Source: Cenococcum geophilum 1.58 (taxonomy: Eukaryota; Ascomycota; Dothideomycetes; Gloniales; Gloniaceae). Taken from it: 64,000 bases of DNA. Below the pieces are notes generated by a model, which saw only the letters and a program-made list of their open reading frames with translations, did no database searches and was not told the DNA's origin. The translations under genes and the position numbers were made by a program. Below are positions 1 through 11,397 of the stretch, in pieces (position 1 is the stretch's first letter; every line of letters begins with the position of its first letter). Location of the stretch: contig KV748218.1 in assembly GCA_001692895.1 (NCBI GenBank), forward strand, positions 1,178,001-1,242,000, given 5' to 3'.

Positions 1-1291
1 ACCGCTTACTAAGTTTACTATAAATAACCAGGTTAATAAGAGTATAGGCATCTTCCTATTTTTTATAAACTATAGCTTTAACCCTTGCCTTGGAATTAAG
101 CCTACTGGCCCCTACCTACTAATACTATTAGTATAAGCAAAGAAAGAGTTCTTCCGCGTAAACTCTATGGCCAACCACTTTAAGCGGATATTAATATAGC
201 TTAGGGCCCTAGCCCGGATTTTATAGTAACGCTATAAAGATAATACTAATACCTATAGGGATAAGAGCGCGTTATTCTATAAAGGTAATATAGTTATAGT
301 TAGCTTAGAAAATATAAAGATAAATAGACTTAAGAAGAAATAGGATATTAAATGGGACGGCCTGTACCCTATACTTGTAGTATACTAAGGGGTAGTTATA
401 GTAGACCTCCTGGACTATATCTGAGTAAATAAATCCTTCTATATATTTAAGGTCCGCCTTTAGGCTACTAAAGAGATCCCTAGCTAAGCAAATATTAATA
501 TTATAAAGCGTCGTAATATATAAGGATAAGTAGTAAAGAGAAATAATAATGGTAATATAGAAGATAAATAGGAGTTTAAGAAAATCCTTAATATATATAA
601 CAAAGACCCCTAAGGCCTAACTTATAAGATTAAATGGAAATATTATAAGGATATAACCTAGCAGCTAAAAGAAGACCTAAAGGATTATAAATAGGCTATA
701 CAGCGCTTCTATAAGCAACACCCTAAGAAACTAGGACCCCTAGACTAGGTCCAAAATAAGGAAAAGTTACGCTAAGGTTATAGCCGACTACCGTATTAAA
801 ATTTATGGTAGTTAAGATGTTATAGAACTTTAACCGGCGGTTAAAGTTGTCTAATTAGCCAGATTCTTGCTAAGAAATGCCACGCGGATTAATTTAGGTG
901 GCGGTATAAAGTTCTACTAACCTTACTTACTAAACTAACTAATTAGGATTTTCTATGCCCGGTATGGAAAATTGCTATTAGCTTAGTTAAGGGTGGTAAG
1001 CGGAACTAATATCTTTGCGGTAAAAAATAGGTGACCCCAAACACTGCCTATTTTAGAGTTATTTATTCGGTTTAGGGACTAAACTATTTAGGGGAAAGGA
1101 GTACTGTTATGGCACTGACCTAACGCATACTGTTTTATACTGTCTTGTACTGTTTTCTACTATTAGCTGGCCCACTACTAGTACCTTAGCGGCCGGCCCT
1201 ACTATTTATATACAATACCCCCTTTCCACCTTCTTCTCCTCTTTATACCATAACGTAGTTATTTAGTCTACTTTATTGCAGCACTGTGACA
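1..1291 (+). mobile_element. Ty3/gypsy chromovirus, 3' part (integrase end, chromodomain, 3' LTR)
   Basis: This is the 3' end of a gypsy element whose 5' part lies outside the window. The stretch to about 780 matches, in reverse orientation, the integrase/chromodomain end of the gypsy element at 11,211-18,125. A chromodomain-like segment reads around 560-700 (residues such as YKIKWKYYKDIT), which places it with the chromoviruses. A non-coding stretch of about 320 bp, a purine tract ending near 1,104 and a 187-bp LTR follow. The copy is heavily RIP-altered, with many breaks, so it is a fossil. No 5' flank is available to test a target duplication. Confidence 0.8.
1105..1291 (+). repeat. 3' LTR of the gypsy element (187 bp)
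   Basis: It begins TGTTATGGCACTGACC and ends GCACTGTGACA. Read in reverse it matches the LTRs at 11,211-11,397 and 17,939-18,125 along its whole length, and all three are 187 bp. The differences I see are almost all C/T or G/A transitions. Confidence 0.85.
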
Positions 1292-2099
1292 GCTTCGGTT
1301 AGGTAATAGTTAATATTACTAGTTAGCTTATTTTTAAACTAGCTTAGAAATAATTAGAGTTCTTATTATTTACTAATAAATACTAGGGGATCTAGTAGTC
1401 GTTTAGATCGTTTAAGTATAGTAGTTAGTTTAGGGTAGATAACTACTACGGGTTTAGGACTCTCGTTCCGCGTATTTATCTCTAGAAATAGTGTTTAGTT
1501 TTAGGGCCTTAGCGTAGGCATCTTAAGGGTACGGACTTCTTCTTAGAGGTCCTTAATTAATTATTAGTATTAAGCTTCTTATTCGGCTTATTATTAATTT
1601 AAAGTAGCTTAGTTTTATATAAGGGCGTCTATAAAAGACTTCTATATCTCTACTAATTATTTTTAAAGTGCGGATATAATACCGGCGGCCGTTATAGGAG
1701 CTTTAGGTTTGTTCTACATATTAATAGTAATATAGGTAGTTAACACAACGTAGTGTTATAAAGTAAGTATAAGCGATAATAATATATAGTAAGGTAGATA
1801 TTATTAAGCTATATATATAAACTATATAAGGAAGTTAAAGCGTTGTATAAGGAAAGAAGGTAGAAAAACGGGAAGAAAGGGTATATATTGTTAACTTAGT
1901 TACTTAGTTAATATATATATAAGGCAGAATAGGGTTTAGGTTATCGTCCTAGCAGAACTTAGTAGAATTTAGTAGAACTTGGTAGAATATGGCAAAATGC
2001 TATAGATTACCATTAGATTGCCGTTAGATTGCTATTTCGCGGTTAGTCTTTAATTGCTAAGTTAGTAGAAATAGGTAGACGTGTATAAGGTGTTATAGG
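1292..2099. other. Unassigned RIP-altered DNA
   Basis: AT-rich, with no readable coding frame. A short run around 1,955-1,995 (repeats of the type AGTAGAATTTAGTAGAACTT) is the reverse complement of the minisatellite motif at 32,945-33,290. The segment may be the LTR or leader of the gypsy fragment that follows. I could not fix an LTR boundary. Confidence 0.4.
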
Positions 2100-4035
2100 G
2101 GTGTCCCATAACAGTTATAACCTAAGATTTAATAGGCTATATAGGAGAAGGACGAAATTTCTACCTCTTAAGAAAAGCTTATTTCTAAAGCTACTTAGAT
2201 TAAGAATACTAAAAGAGACTATTTAGATAAGTAAAGGGAATAAGACGCTAATAATAAAGAGCGTAGGACTAGACCTAGCTTTAATAATAGGGGTAGATTC
2301 TAACCTAACCGCTCTGCAGAAGGATAACATAAGTAGGCTTTATAGCCCTAAAGCAACGCTGGTTAGCCCTAGAATAATAATAGGCAAAAACCTAATCTAA
2401 ATAAGTAGAACTAAGAAATATATATTTGTTATAACTATGGCAAAAAGGGCTATATAAAGTTCTTCTACTAGTAAAAGAAGTAAGAGAATGCTTAATTTAA
2501 AAAAAAAAGAGCCTAGTAGATCTTTACTTCCTTATACTAGGCTAGTAAAAAAAGGAGGGAGTAAGCTACCGTATAGTTATTCCCTTCTTTATTTAAGTTA
2601 ATAATAAATAGGTAACGTAAGACTGCCTTATAGACAGCGGCGTAACTATAGGGTTTATTTCTTAATTACTAGTAAATTAATTAGATTTGGACCTTAGTGG
2701 CTTATAGATGCGTACTATTTAAAGTATTAGAGGCTACTAGATTCCATACTATCCCTTAGCCCGTTAATTCGCGTTTAACAGTTATCGATAAGAACTCGCC
2801 AATTAATTAAACTAAATTCAATACCCGTGCTAAGAAATACAAAGCCTTAATAGAGGCAAATACTATAGTATTTTAATATATAAGCTTAATATTTAGAGTT
2901 TAGTCGCTTAATATAAGGTTGCTAGCACTTATCCTTTCTATAGAACGGTATTTTGCAGGTGCTGCAGCTAGGTAGAGTCCTTAGAGCACGCTCCTGCCTC
3001 TTTTATTTAATTTTAGTGTTCGTGCACGGGCTACTTGCTTATTAGACGCTAATGGGCCAAGGGATAGGGAATAAACTTTTTCCGTAGCTAGCTAGGACCG
3101 CGATAGTCTATAGGATACGCAGGAGATATGCTTTTACGCTGTAGAAATTAAAGGGTATAACCTTATTTTAGGATACCTCTGGCTTTAATAAGTCAATTTA
3201 AATATTAATTAGCCTTTAGCCTTGTATTAATACCGGAAGTCTTAACCGCGCATTTTAATTAAAGATTAAAAGACTTTTTTAAACTATATATAAGAAGAAG
3301 GGTAGGTATATACTATATATACTACTGTTAACACTAAGAATAGGGAGATAGGGTATTTATTTTTAGATATCTAGCTATATACAGTTAAGGAACTAAAGAT
3401 TCTATAGGAATATATAGACTTAAAAAATATTTCTAATAAAGAGGCTGTATAAACCTTACCTAATCCTATATTAGTTAAGCATAAGATAAATATAGGGGAT
3501 AAGCAACCTCCTTTTAGACCACTATATAACCTATTAAAAAATAAGCTAGCGGTATTATATTAATATATAGTAGACAATCTTTAAAAAGGATAGATTTGGC
3601 CTTTTATAAGCCTAGTAGGGGTACTAATTATATTTATACCCAAAAAGGATAGGACCCTACGTCTCTATATTAACCATTAGGCGCTTAATAGGGGAGCTTA
3701 TTAACGGACTGTTAGGCATAAAGATATTTATAAAATTAGATCTAAAAGATATATATTATTAAATCCGGATTAAAGCCGGCAATAAATAGAAAACGGCGTT
3801 CTAAACATAGTACGGCTATTTTAAGTACCTAGTAATGCTATTTAGGCTCACTAACGTACTAGTGACATTTTAGGCCTATATTAATAAGGCATTATTAGGC
3901 CTGTTAAATATAATATATATAGTCTACCTTAATAATATTATAGTCTACTCTAATAACTATAAAGCATATACGTACTACGTATAAATAGTACTAGAAAGAC
4001 CACGGGAATATAAGCTTTATATAAACCTAAAAAAA
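2100..4035 (+). mobile_element. Ty3/gypsy gag-pol fragment (zinc knuckle, protease, reverse transcriptase)
   Basis: A zinc-knuckle remnant (reading like CYNYGKKGYIK) lies near 2,425-2,465. A protease-like block (LIDSG) follows near 2,630, then reverse transcriptase near 3,640-3,960 with blocks such as KIFIKLDLKD and YGYFKYLVMLF and a degraded catalytic box. The order gag-PR-RT on the plus strand is that of Ty3/gypsy. The fragment stops within RT or shortly after it, near 4,035, with no RNase H or integrase. The protease region is interrupted by the MITE at 2,752-3,064. The copy is broken in many places and is an old fossil. Confidence 0.75.
2752..3064. mobile_element. MITE, 313 bp, TIR starting TCCCTTA, TA duplication
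   Basis: The left end reads TCCCTTAGCCCGTTAA and the right end is its imperfect reverse complement (GCTAATGGGCCAAGGGA). TA flanks both sides (2,750-2,751 and 3,065-3,066), as expected of a Tc1/mariner-type insertion. It lies in the protease region of a gypsy fragment. Internal blocks (GTTATCGATAAGA near the left end, GTGTTCGTGCACGGG near the right) recur in the 141-bp element at 30,276-30,416, so these are two members of one family. No coding capacity is seen, so it is non-autonomous. Confidence 0.75.
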
Positions 4036-5995
4036 AATTAATAATTATTCATTTCTTAACGTCTAATTCTAATCCCTATTAGGCCCACGCGGACTACTAC
4101 TTATTTACATATAGGGAAAAAACTCTATTAAGAAAACCCCGTAATCTATCTTCCTACCTTTTAGGACTTACCTACTTAACGCCTACGAGTTACCTATAGT
4201 GCTCTACTACCTTACTTTTTAACCTCTTTAGGAACCACTGCTGCCGTAATAAGCCTATAGACGCGCTAGTATTATAAACTTTACTTTACTACTGTAGAGT
4301 TATTAGGGGGCGCCTAATACTTACCCCTTTGCCTTCTATTACTATTTCCTTTGCAACTTAGAACTGGTCTAGTATATTTTAGCTAATAAGCTACTAGGTA
4401 ACCGCCTTAAGACCTTTTTATATTAAGAGTAGTGTATTATAGTTCTCTATGCCAGCTACTAAGTATTAGCGACTTAGTTAATTAAGGCACGAGCACGGTA
4501 AAAGTAACGCGTAAGCCTATATAATTGGTAGTTTATAAACAAGGATCTAAAGCTAGAGAAAGGAAAGGAGATAGAGGGCGGCGCTGCTTAACGTTATATA
4601 CAATTCTCTAGTCATATAACGGCAACTGTCTAGAACTTTGTAAATCTATCTACAACTATCTGCGACTATTTACTATAATCCACTAATATTTATTAGCTAT
4701 AATCTACTAGTTTCTACTAGCGCTGTAACATTATCCCCCCCCTCTAAAAAAGCCTGCCCTTAGGCTTTATACGTCCGTATTATATCCATAGGGTATTCTT
4801 ATCTTTATACTTAATAGGCAGCTTATTATCTTTGCTATTCTAGCACTTTATCTAATTGTTAAGGTACTTTAGGGGTCTAGGTTTGTTAGGGTAATAACTA
4901 TAAAACTTCTAAAGCTTATAGGGACTACCTATAAAGTTCTATATAGGGTATTAAGTAGGTTTAGGTTATACCCTTTCCAACTAATATAATATTTTAACGT
5001 TCCCCTTATAAGCTTACAGGTTAGTATTTCTTTAATTTCCCATTTATTATTACTATTAACTTAAATTAGTAGAGGAGGTTTATTATTTTATCCAGGTAAT
5101 AAGTTGTTTACGGCTTTTTATAGTTTATCTAGAGAGAAAATAGGGTAAACTTTAATTAAATCTAGGAGCTTTACTTTATACGCGTTACCTATCTTCTTAA
5201 GAACCTTATACGGTCCTACTATCTAATAGTCTAGCTTACGGCTAGGTCGTTCCGTCTTTTAGTTCTTTATTATAACCCAGACTATATCTCCTATAGTAAA
5301 ATCAGGCTCTCGCCTATACTTATTCGCCTATTATTGCATTAATTTTTAGGCCTTTTCTAGGTTTATACGAGCTACCATCTAGGCTTCTTTTAAGCGCTTA
5401 GTGTACTACCATACTTCCTTATAAGATAGTTTTTTACATATAGTCTAGGGTCCTTGTAGCCTTTCCCAGTTAAAGCTTATATAGGGTAACCTATTTCCAG
5501 TTAAATAGGGGCAAATCCTATAGAGTTGTGGGGTAGGGTTGCTTAGGTATAGTCTATTAGGGGTAGCAGTTTAGCCTAGTTATCTTAGAAGTAGTTAATA
5601 AAGGGCCAAAGTCTCTAATCTAAGTATTAATCTACAATTTCCGTCTAATTATCTGTCTAGGGGTAGTATACGGTAAAAAGCTTTAGCTTAATGCCTAAGA
5701 TCTAGGTAAATTTATTCTAGAAAGCTAATATAAATTACGGCCCGCAATCGGATATAATGGTATTTAGTAGTTCGTAGATTTAGTAGATATAGTGGATATA
5801 TAATCAGGCTACTTCTTTAATATTAATATTCTTATAATATAAGATTAAGAACGGGCGGTTACTAAAGCGGTTAACTAGAATTATAACTATATTATATTCG
5901 TTATGGTCTATAGGTAGCTTATAAAAGTCTATAAAGATATATTACTAAGGGCGTTCTTTTTATTTTTATTTTTATATCCGTTGTATTATACTACG
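4036..5995 (-). mobile_element. Ty3/gypsy 3' part on the minus strand (LTR edge, integrase)
   Basis: Read on the minus strand, 5,160-5,950 gives the gypsy integrase core and C-terminal region: a block like KYRREPDFTIGDIVWV, a downstream GPYKVLKKIGNAYKVKLL, and upstream a DxGPQFISAFW-type catalytic block. An LTR edge is visible at 4,730, where TGTAACA-type terminal bases precede a pyrimidine run (a polypurine tract on the minus strand). The LTR therefore occupies part of 4,036-4,730. The upper end is cut off near 5,995. It is heavily broken, with many breaks. Confidence 0.7.
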
Positions 5996-6250
5996 TATAA
6001 TACTGCGCATGCAGCCTCTAGGCTATGGCGCTATAGTCCTATATATATAAATCCCTTAGGGCAGCTTAACATGTACTAGTAACTATATCCTAGTAGTTTA
6101 TAAGCCCCTAAACTAGGGGTTTATAGTTCCTTAGTAAAACACTAAGTTACAAGTAACTACTAGGTAATGAGAAAACGGTAGAAGACTATAAGAAATAAGA
6201 AATCCTAACGCCTATCCCTATCCTTTTATAATTTAATTCTATCCTTTTAT
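5996..6250. other. Unassigned stretch between gypsy and LINE remnants
   Basis: A RIP-altered stretch with no readable frame. It probably contains the 3' untranslated tail of the LINE on the minus strand, but no poly(A)-like end or target duplication is clear. Confidence 0.35.
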
Positions 6251-7255
6251 TTACTAATATCTCTTTACTAAAAGCCTAGTAGGAGTTACCTCCTTCTATA
6301 GATCCTGCTGTTATTAGCTACTTTTTAGTAGCTATCCCTGTCCTACTTAGAAATAGGAAAAGCGCCTCTCTTCCTTTTGGTATATAAAATAGCTTCTTTA
6401 GAGAGAGAGAAGAGCTTAGTTTATTTTGCATTTCTCTTCTTTCTTCTCTATATAGGTTATAGTCTAGTAGTAGGTGCCTAGGGGTTTATAGTGCTCTATA
6501 TTCCCTAAAACATCTACCGTCTTTATCCTCCCCCCCTATTACTTTAGAGAAGGATTTAAAATAGCCTTTTAGGATATTTATCCTTAGGGGCTTTAAGAGA
6601 AAAGGAATGGCTTTCTTTACAGATCCTAGTATAGTGTTTTCCCTTATTCTTATTCTACTGCCAGTTGTTTTTCCACTATTTTAGTATCTTTTCTCTTGCT
6701 GCTCTCCCTATATAGGCTAGGGAGGTATAAGAAGATTATAGTTTTCTTCTAGAAAGGCCCTTTTTAGCTAGCTTATCTGCTATTTCGTTCCTATAGATTC
6801 CTAGATGGCTAGGAACCCAGTAGAAGTTAATAGAGATCCCCTTACTAGCTAAATAAGAACAGCTTTGCGTAATTTTAAAGACTAGTTTTTGCCCCCCTGT
6901 AAGAGATTTAAGCTGTAACCTTTTAATAGCTGCTTGGCTATCTATAAAGATATAGACTTATTTCTCTTCTAGTCTTTATTGTTTTAGGTGCTCTAGGGCC
7001 CTATAGACTGCATAAAGCTCTGTGTTTATAATTTCTATATAGGGTCCTAGATTCCAGTATATTGCATATTTAATCCTATTTCTCTCCCCTATTTTATATA
7101 TAGCAGCTACATTTAATTTATTATCTTTAGAGCCATTTATATAGTATAAATCTACTAGGTCCCACTCTAGGGATTCTTATAGATTTTCTACTAGTCTTAG
7201 ATATTCTTATGCAGCTTCTTCCTTACTACCTTTTAAGATAGAAAAGGATGCGGGC
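6250..7255 (-). mobile_element. Tad1-like LINE, 3' end of ORF2 (RNase H and C-terminal zinc region)
   Basis: Read on the minus strand, 7,060-6,740 gives a retroelement RNase H: an NTELYAVYRALEHL block, then YIFIDSQAAIKRLQL, then FYWVPSHLGIYRNEIADKLA. These carry the E, D and H/D positions of the type I RNase H fold used by Tad1/I-clade LINEs. Downstream lies an RHLLLD..YREERREM block (zf-RVT region), then an FLFLSRTG block near 6,350 and a likely C-terminus near 6,280. Upstream the ORF is missing, because the sequence joins directly to copies of the LINE's 5' unit at 7,256. That implies internal deletion or independent insertion. This piece is less RIP-damaged than its neighbours. Confidence 0.75.
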
Positions 7256-8606
7256 AGGTAGTTATATAGTAGAGTTCGACATACCTGCTTATCTAGGCCT
7301 CTACCCCAGTTTTCTAGTAGCTTTCCTATTTATCTAGGCCCGAGGGCCTAGGGCTTTCCATAAGCAGTTAGCTGCTACCACCTATAACATAGGGAATTTC
7401 ACCAGTTCTCTCGGATATCTTATAATAGGCTATTAGCCTAAGTACTAGCCTACCCCCCAGCAGTCTATATAAGAGTCTCCTCCTAGAGTTAGTACGCTTT
7501 TGCACGGCTTAGGAGCCTTCCATAGCCTCTAGTTTTACGCCTCTTTTCATTGTTTCCGCCGGCACGGGCATAGGCTGCCATTTTCAGGGGTCGCAACTCC
7601 CGTCTTACGCGCCTACTAACGTAATCCTACAAGGGCGTCGTAGCTGCATCCTGCAATGTGGTTAAAGCCTTAGGTACTATCTACAGTTAAGGCCTAGCCA
7701 AAAGCCTCCCCCGCCTAAGTAACTCCTGTTTGCTCCTTAAGCGTACCTCACTAGCGTACTGCCCTAGCGAGCAGTCGTACTGCCCTAGCGAATAGTCCTA
7801 TCTATTGGTCAGGTAGTTATATAGTAGAGTTTAACGTGCCTACTTATCCAGGCCTCTACCCTAGTTTTTTAGTATTTGTCCTAAAACCCAGGCCTAAAGG
7901 CCTAAGGGCTTTCTACAAGTAGTTAACTGCCACTACCTTAACGGGGGGTTTCACCAGTTCTTTTAGATATCTTATAATAGGATTAGCCCAAGCACCAGTC
8001 CGCCCCCCCGCGGTCTGTATTAGAGTCTCCTCCTAAAGTTAGTACGCTTTTATACGGCTTAGGAGCCTTCCATAGCCTCTAGTTTTACGCCTTTCTTTAT
8101 TATTTCCGCCGGCATAGGCATAGGCTGCCGTTTCTAGGGGTTGTAACTCCTATCTTATATGCCTACTAGCGTAATCCTATAAGGGTGTCGTGGCTGCATC
8201 CTGTAATATAGAAGCCTTAGGTACCTTTTACAGTTAAGGCCTAGACTAAAAAAGCCTCCCCTACCTAAGTAACTCCTATTTGCTCCTTAAGCATATCTTA
8301 CTAGTATACTGCCCTAAAGGCGAACAGTTCCGTCTATTGATATACCAATACGCGTATCCGTTCTCTTAAGCCATATAGTAGTCTCTAGAGCTAGGACGTA
8401 ATCCTACCTACCTACTAGGTGCACTAAGGGTTAGAGCCTAATAAAGAGGTAAGATTTTTAGAGCTAGCAGTAGCTACTACGTACTACGCCCTATAGAAGG
8501 CTAGTAGTAGTATAGAGGCGCAACACCCTATACTACTGCTAGTTCCCGTTTTACGTTGCCTATAAGAGTCTCCTTATAATAGGCCGACTGTGTCTTATAG
8601 GAAAGG
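7256..8606 (-). repeat. Two tandem copies of a Tad1-like LINE 5' unit (about 550 bp) plus 5' leader
   Basis: The segment starting near 7,256 (GGCAGGTAGTTATATAGTAG) repeats from about 7,807, giving a direct repeat of about 552 bp. The first copy is less changed than the second, which carries more C-to-T type changes. The same unit appears on the opposite strand at 57,897-58,250 and about 58,985-59,505. There it leads into LINE ORFs, and the leader at 58,736-58,985 matches 8,606-8,341 reversed. I therefore read the unit as a monomer of the LINE's 5' region. A short internal duplication (GTACTGCCCTAGCGA, twice) lies at about 7,755-7,800. Confidence 0.65.
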
Positions 8607-8612
8607 GGCTAT

Positions 8613-8785
8613 TGTTAGATAGTTTATATAGAGCTATTTATTAATGAAATGGGTTAATTAATTAATGATCTAATCGTTGCTTGACCTAGGGCCCTTAGGC
8701 TTAGACGAAGATATTTACAATATACGTAACCCGTGCACGTAACCAGTGCATATCCTACGCCACCGAGAATACAGATTATCTAACA
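8613..8785 (-). repeat. Copia LTR (173 bp)
   Basis: It begins TGTTAGATAG and ends TTATCTAACA, so the termini are short inverted repeats. A pyrimidine-rich tract follows at 8,786-8,795 (a polypurine tract on the minus strand), as expected for the 3' LTR of a minus-strand element. The matching 5' LTR was not found near 20,030, where the element stops. Confidence 0.7.
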
Positions 8786-11210
8786 TACCCCCTTAGCTTT
8801 GACCTAGTCGAGGACGAAGCTAGCCACCTTCTCGTGTCCGTTAATGCGTTAATTGAACTGTAATCTTATCTAAATCCTTCCGTCTCGCTCTGATATTCTC
8901 CCTTAGGTCCTCTAATTACTTCTCCTTATTCAGCCGCTCCTTAATATCCACTATTCTGATTATATTAATAAAGCTCTTAAACCTCTACTTGGGCAGGGCC
9001 TTCGTAAGTCCATTGGCGATTATCTCCTTCGTTACTTTCTATTAAAATAGCACTCGTCTTATTGCGTATTCTTAACGCAACTAGTATTAATAGATGTCAA
9101 CGTATTAGAGCTTCGTGATTAGCTTTACTATATCTTCTATAATTAATCGGAGTATCTAGGTATTATTGCAGTTAATAATTAAGGGCTCGTTTAGCCTTAA
9201 TGTTATTGCTTTAAGCATCCTACTAATAAAGATAGCTTCCTTTACTGTCTGTAATAGGGCTAACAACTTAGCTTCTGTGCTTAACATCATTACTATATTC
9301 TGCTTATTTGCTCTCTAGGCAATTAGTTCCCTAAATAGCTTTATAATATATCCTTATAAGCTCTTTCTATTAACGGAGTTATTTATAAACGATGCATCGC
9401 TAGTACAGATAAATGATTGCGCTTTACCTCTACTGTCTCCGTCATCTTGTCCTTTGTCACGTATTCCTTTATCTCTTCCTCTACCGTTTGTTCCTTCCTT
9501 ATCTCCTCTATAGTAGATTACTCTACTCCTCGTGCTATATAGGTATTAGATTACTCTATCTACCGCTTAATAATACTTTTAGCTTAGGTTCTAATTAAAC
9601 CTTATTAGCCGTAATACTGCAAAAGCAATATCTAAACGCGTTGTAGTGGCTATATAGAGTACTAAACCCAATTTTCTTTAATATAGCATTGTAGAAGCTA
9701 GTAGGGATATAGGACGGACTAATAGGTCTATATTAGGGGACGGACGCGTTAGACGGATTAATTAGTAATTAGTAGGGAGGAGTTCTGATTCTGCTATAGG
9801 AGTATCTAGAAGACGCCCTTTAAGATCTATCTTATACTAGTTAGCTATCTTTTTAATATAAGCTTCCTGCGATAGCCATTAGAGCCTCTAGCTATAATTG
9901 CGTAGTATATAGATTTCTAGGAACTATTTTAGCTCGCTAAGGGTACTTATCTGGTATTCCTTGCTTAGCTCCTTAATTACTTCTTAAGCTTTCTTTTTAT
10001 CTATCTTTTGGTAGTAGAAGATAATATCGTCGACGTAGAAGAAGACGACTATTCTACCTTTTAGTATAACGCATAGCTCCTAAGGGACCTCCTTAAAACC
10101 TAATTCGTTTAACGAGCTCGTAAGGTTCTTCTGCTATAATAGTGGTGATCGTTATAGTCCGTAAAGGGCTTTTCTTAAGCGCAGTACTTTATCTATCTTT
10201 CCTTTGGTGAACCCTAGCGGTAGCCTTATATAGACGACTTTGTTAAGATCGCAATAGATAAACGCGTTAACTGTATCTATCTATGTCGTCTTTAGGTTGA
10301 ATTTTGCGGTAATCGCCATAAGGGTTTAGAAGGTCGTACTCGCCAATATAGTAGCTCTTGTAGGTAGGTCTCCTAGGGCCTATTAATTTCTATATACTAC
10401 TAAGCGTGCCTTGTATTTTTAAAGGAATCCGTACTTGTCCGTCTTATAGATAAATACCTATATTAAGCTAAGGATCTACTGTCCCTTTACGTGCTTCTTA
10501 TTTGTTTCTTAAAATAACTTTACTTAATAATAAGATTGTAAGTGGGCTCGTTAAGCCTCTTGGAAATAATCTTAAAGAGGATATATATTAAGGTCGCGGA
10601 TTAACTAAGGTGGCGGAGGTAAGTTCTTCCTATATAATCTAATATTACGTATTCTACCTAATTTCAGCTTACTATTGTTAAGTTAACTATTAAGGTTAAA
10701 CTTCTTTCCTACTAAGAAGGCGCCGTAATAGGCTAAAGTAATCCTTTTAGTAATAAAGTCTTTAAACCTATAATCGCCGGTTTCCTTAAATAAGTCTTTA
10801 ACCGAGTCGTTAAATACCCCCTAAGTATAAAACCCATCTCCTATTGGTTGGATAATGTCCTAATCTTATATATCTAACTTTATAGGATACTTAACGTAAA
10901 AGGTATATGGAGATTCTTTATCTTCTTTCGTTGGAGGTGGTGTATAATATACGTCTTTAAGAGCTCTTATAAGCTTAAGATCTGCTAACTTATTAAAGGC
11001 TTAAACTGGCTTATCAACGTCGTCGTCTTCCTCTTAAATTAACGGTTTAAATACTTCTTTATTGTCTTCTAGAAGGACCTCGTTCTTAGTCTAGGTATTA
11101 GGTAGTTAAATCTTCTTAATTAGCATATCTAATTCAGCGTATAGATCCTTTAAGATGTCTATTTACTTGCTGTTAAAGAACGTCTTTTCATCAAATATAA
11201 TGTCCCTAGT
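8613..11210 (-). mobile_element. Ty1/copia element, 3' portion (LTR, RNase H, reverse transcriptase)
   Basis: The minus strand carries copia pol. An ANGLTKA block (RNase H end) lies near 9,015. The reverse transcriptase includes an ALYGL-type block near 10,150 and the catalytic FFYVDDIIF near 10,025-10,050. The LTR is at 8,613-8,785. The element continues after the gypsy insertion at 18,131. The 5-bp CTAGT at 11,206-11,210 is repeated at 18,126-18,130, showing that the gypsy element landed inside this copia copy. The element is broken, with many breaks, and is older than the gypsy insertion. Confidence 0.8.
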
Positions 11211-11397
11211 TGTCACAGTGCTGCAATGAAGTAGACTAAATAACTACGTTGTGGTATAAAGAGGGGAAGAAGGTGGAAAGGGGGTATTATATACAAATAG
11301 TAGGGCCGGCCGCTAAGTCGCTAGTAGTAGGCCAGCCAATAGTAGGGAACAGTACAAGATAGTATGAAACAGTATGCGTTAGGTTAGTGCCGTAATA
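11211..11397 (-). repeat. Gypsy LTR, low-coordinate copy (187 bp; 3' LTR of the minus-strand element)
   Basis: Starts TGTCACAGTGCTGCAATG and aligns without gaps to 17,939-18,125. The terminal bases are RIP-altered at its right edge. Confidence 0.85.

Noticed and set aside
9413-9598. 61-codon plus-strand frame rich in Y and L
   Set aside because: Antisense to the copia RNase H region; it arises from AT-rich composition.
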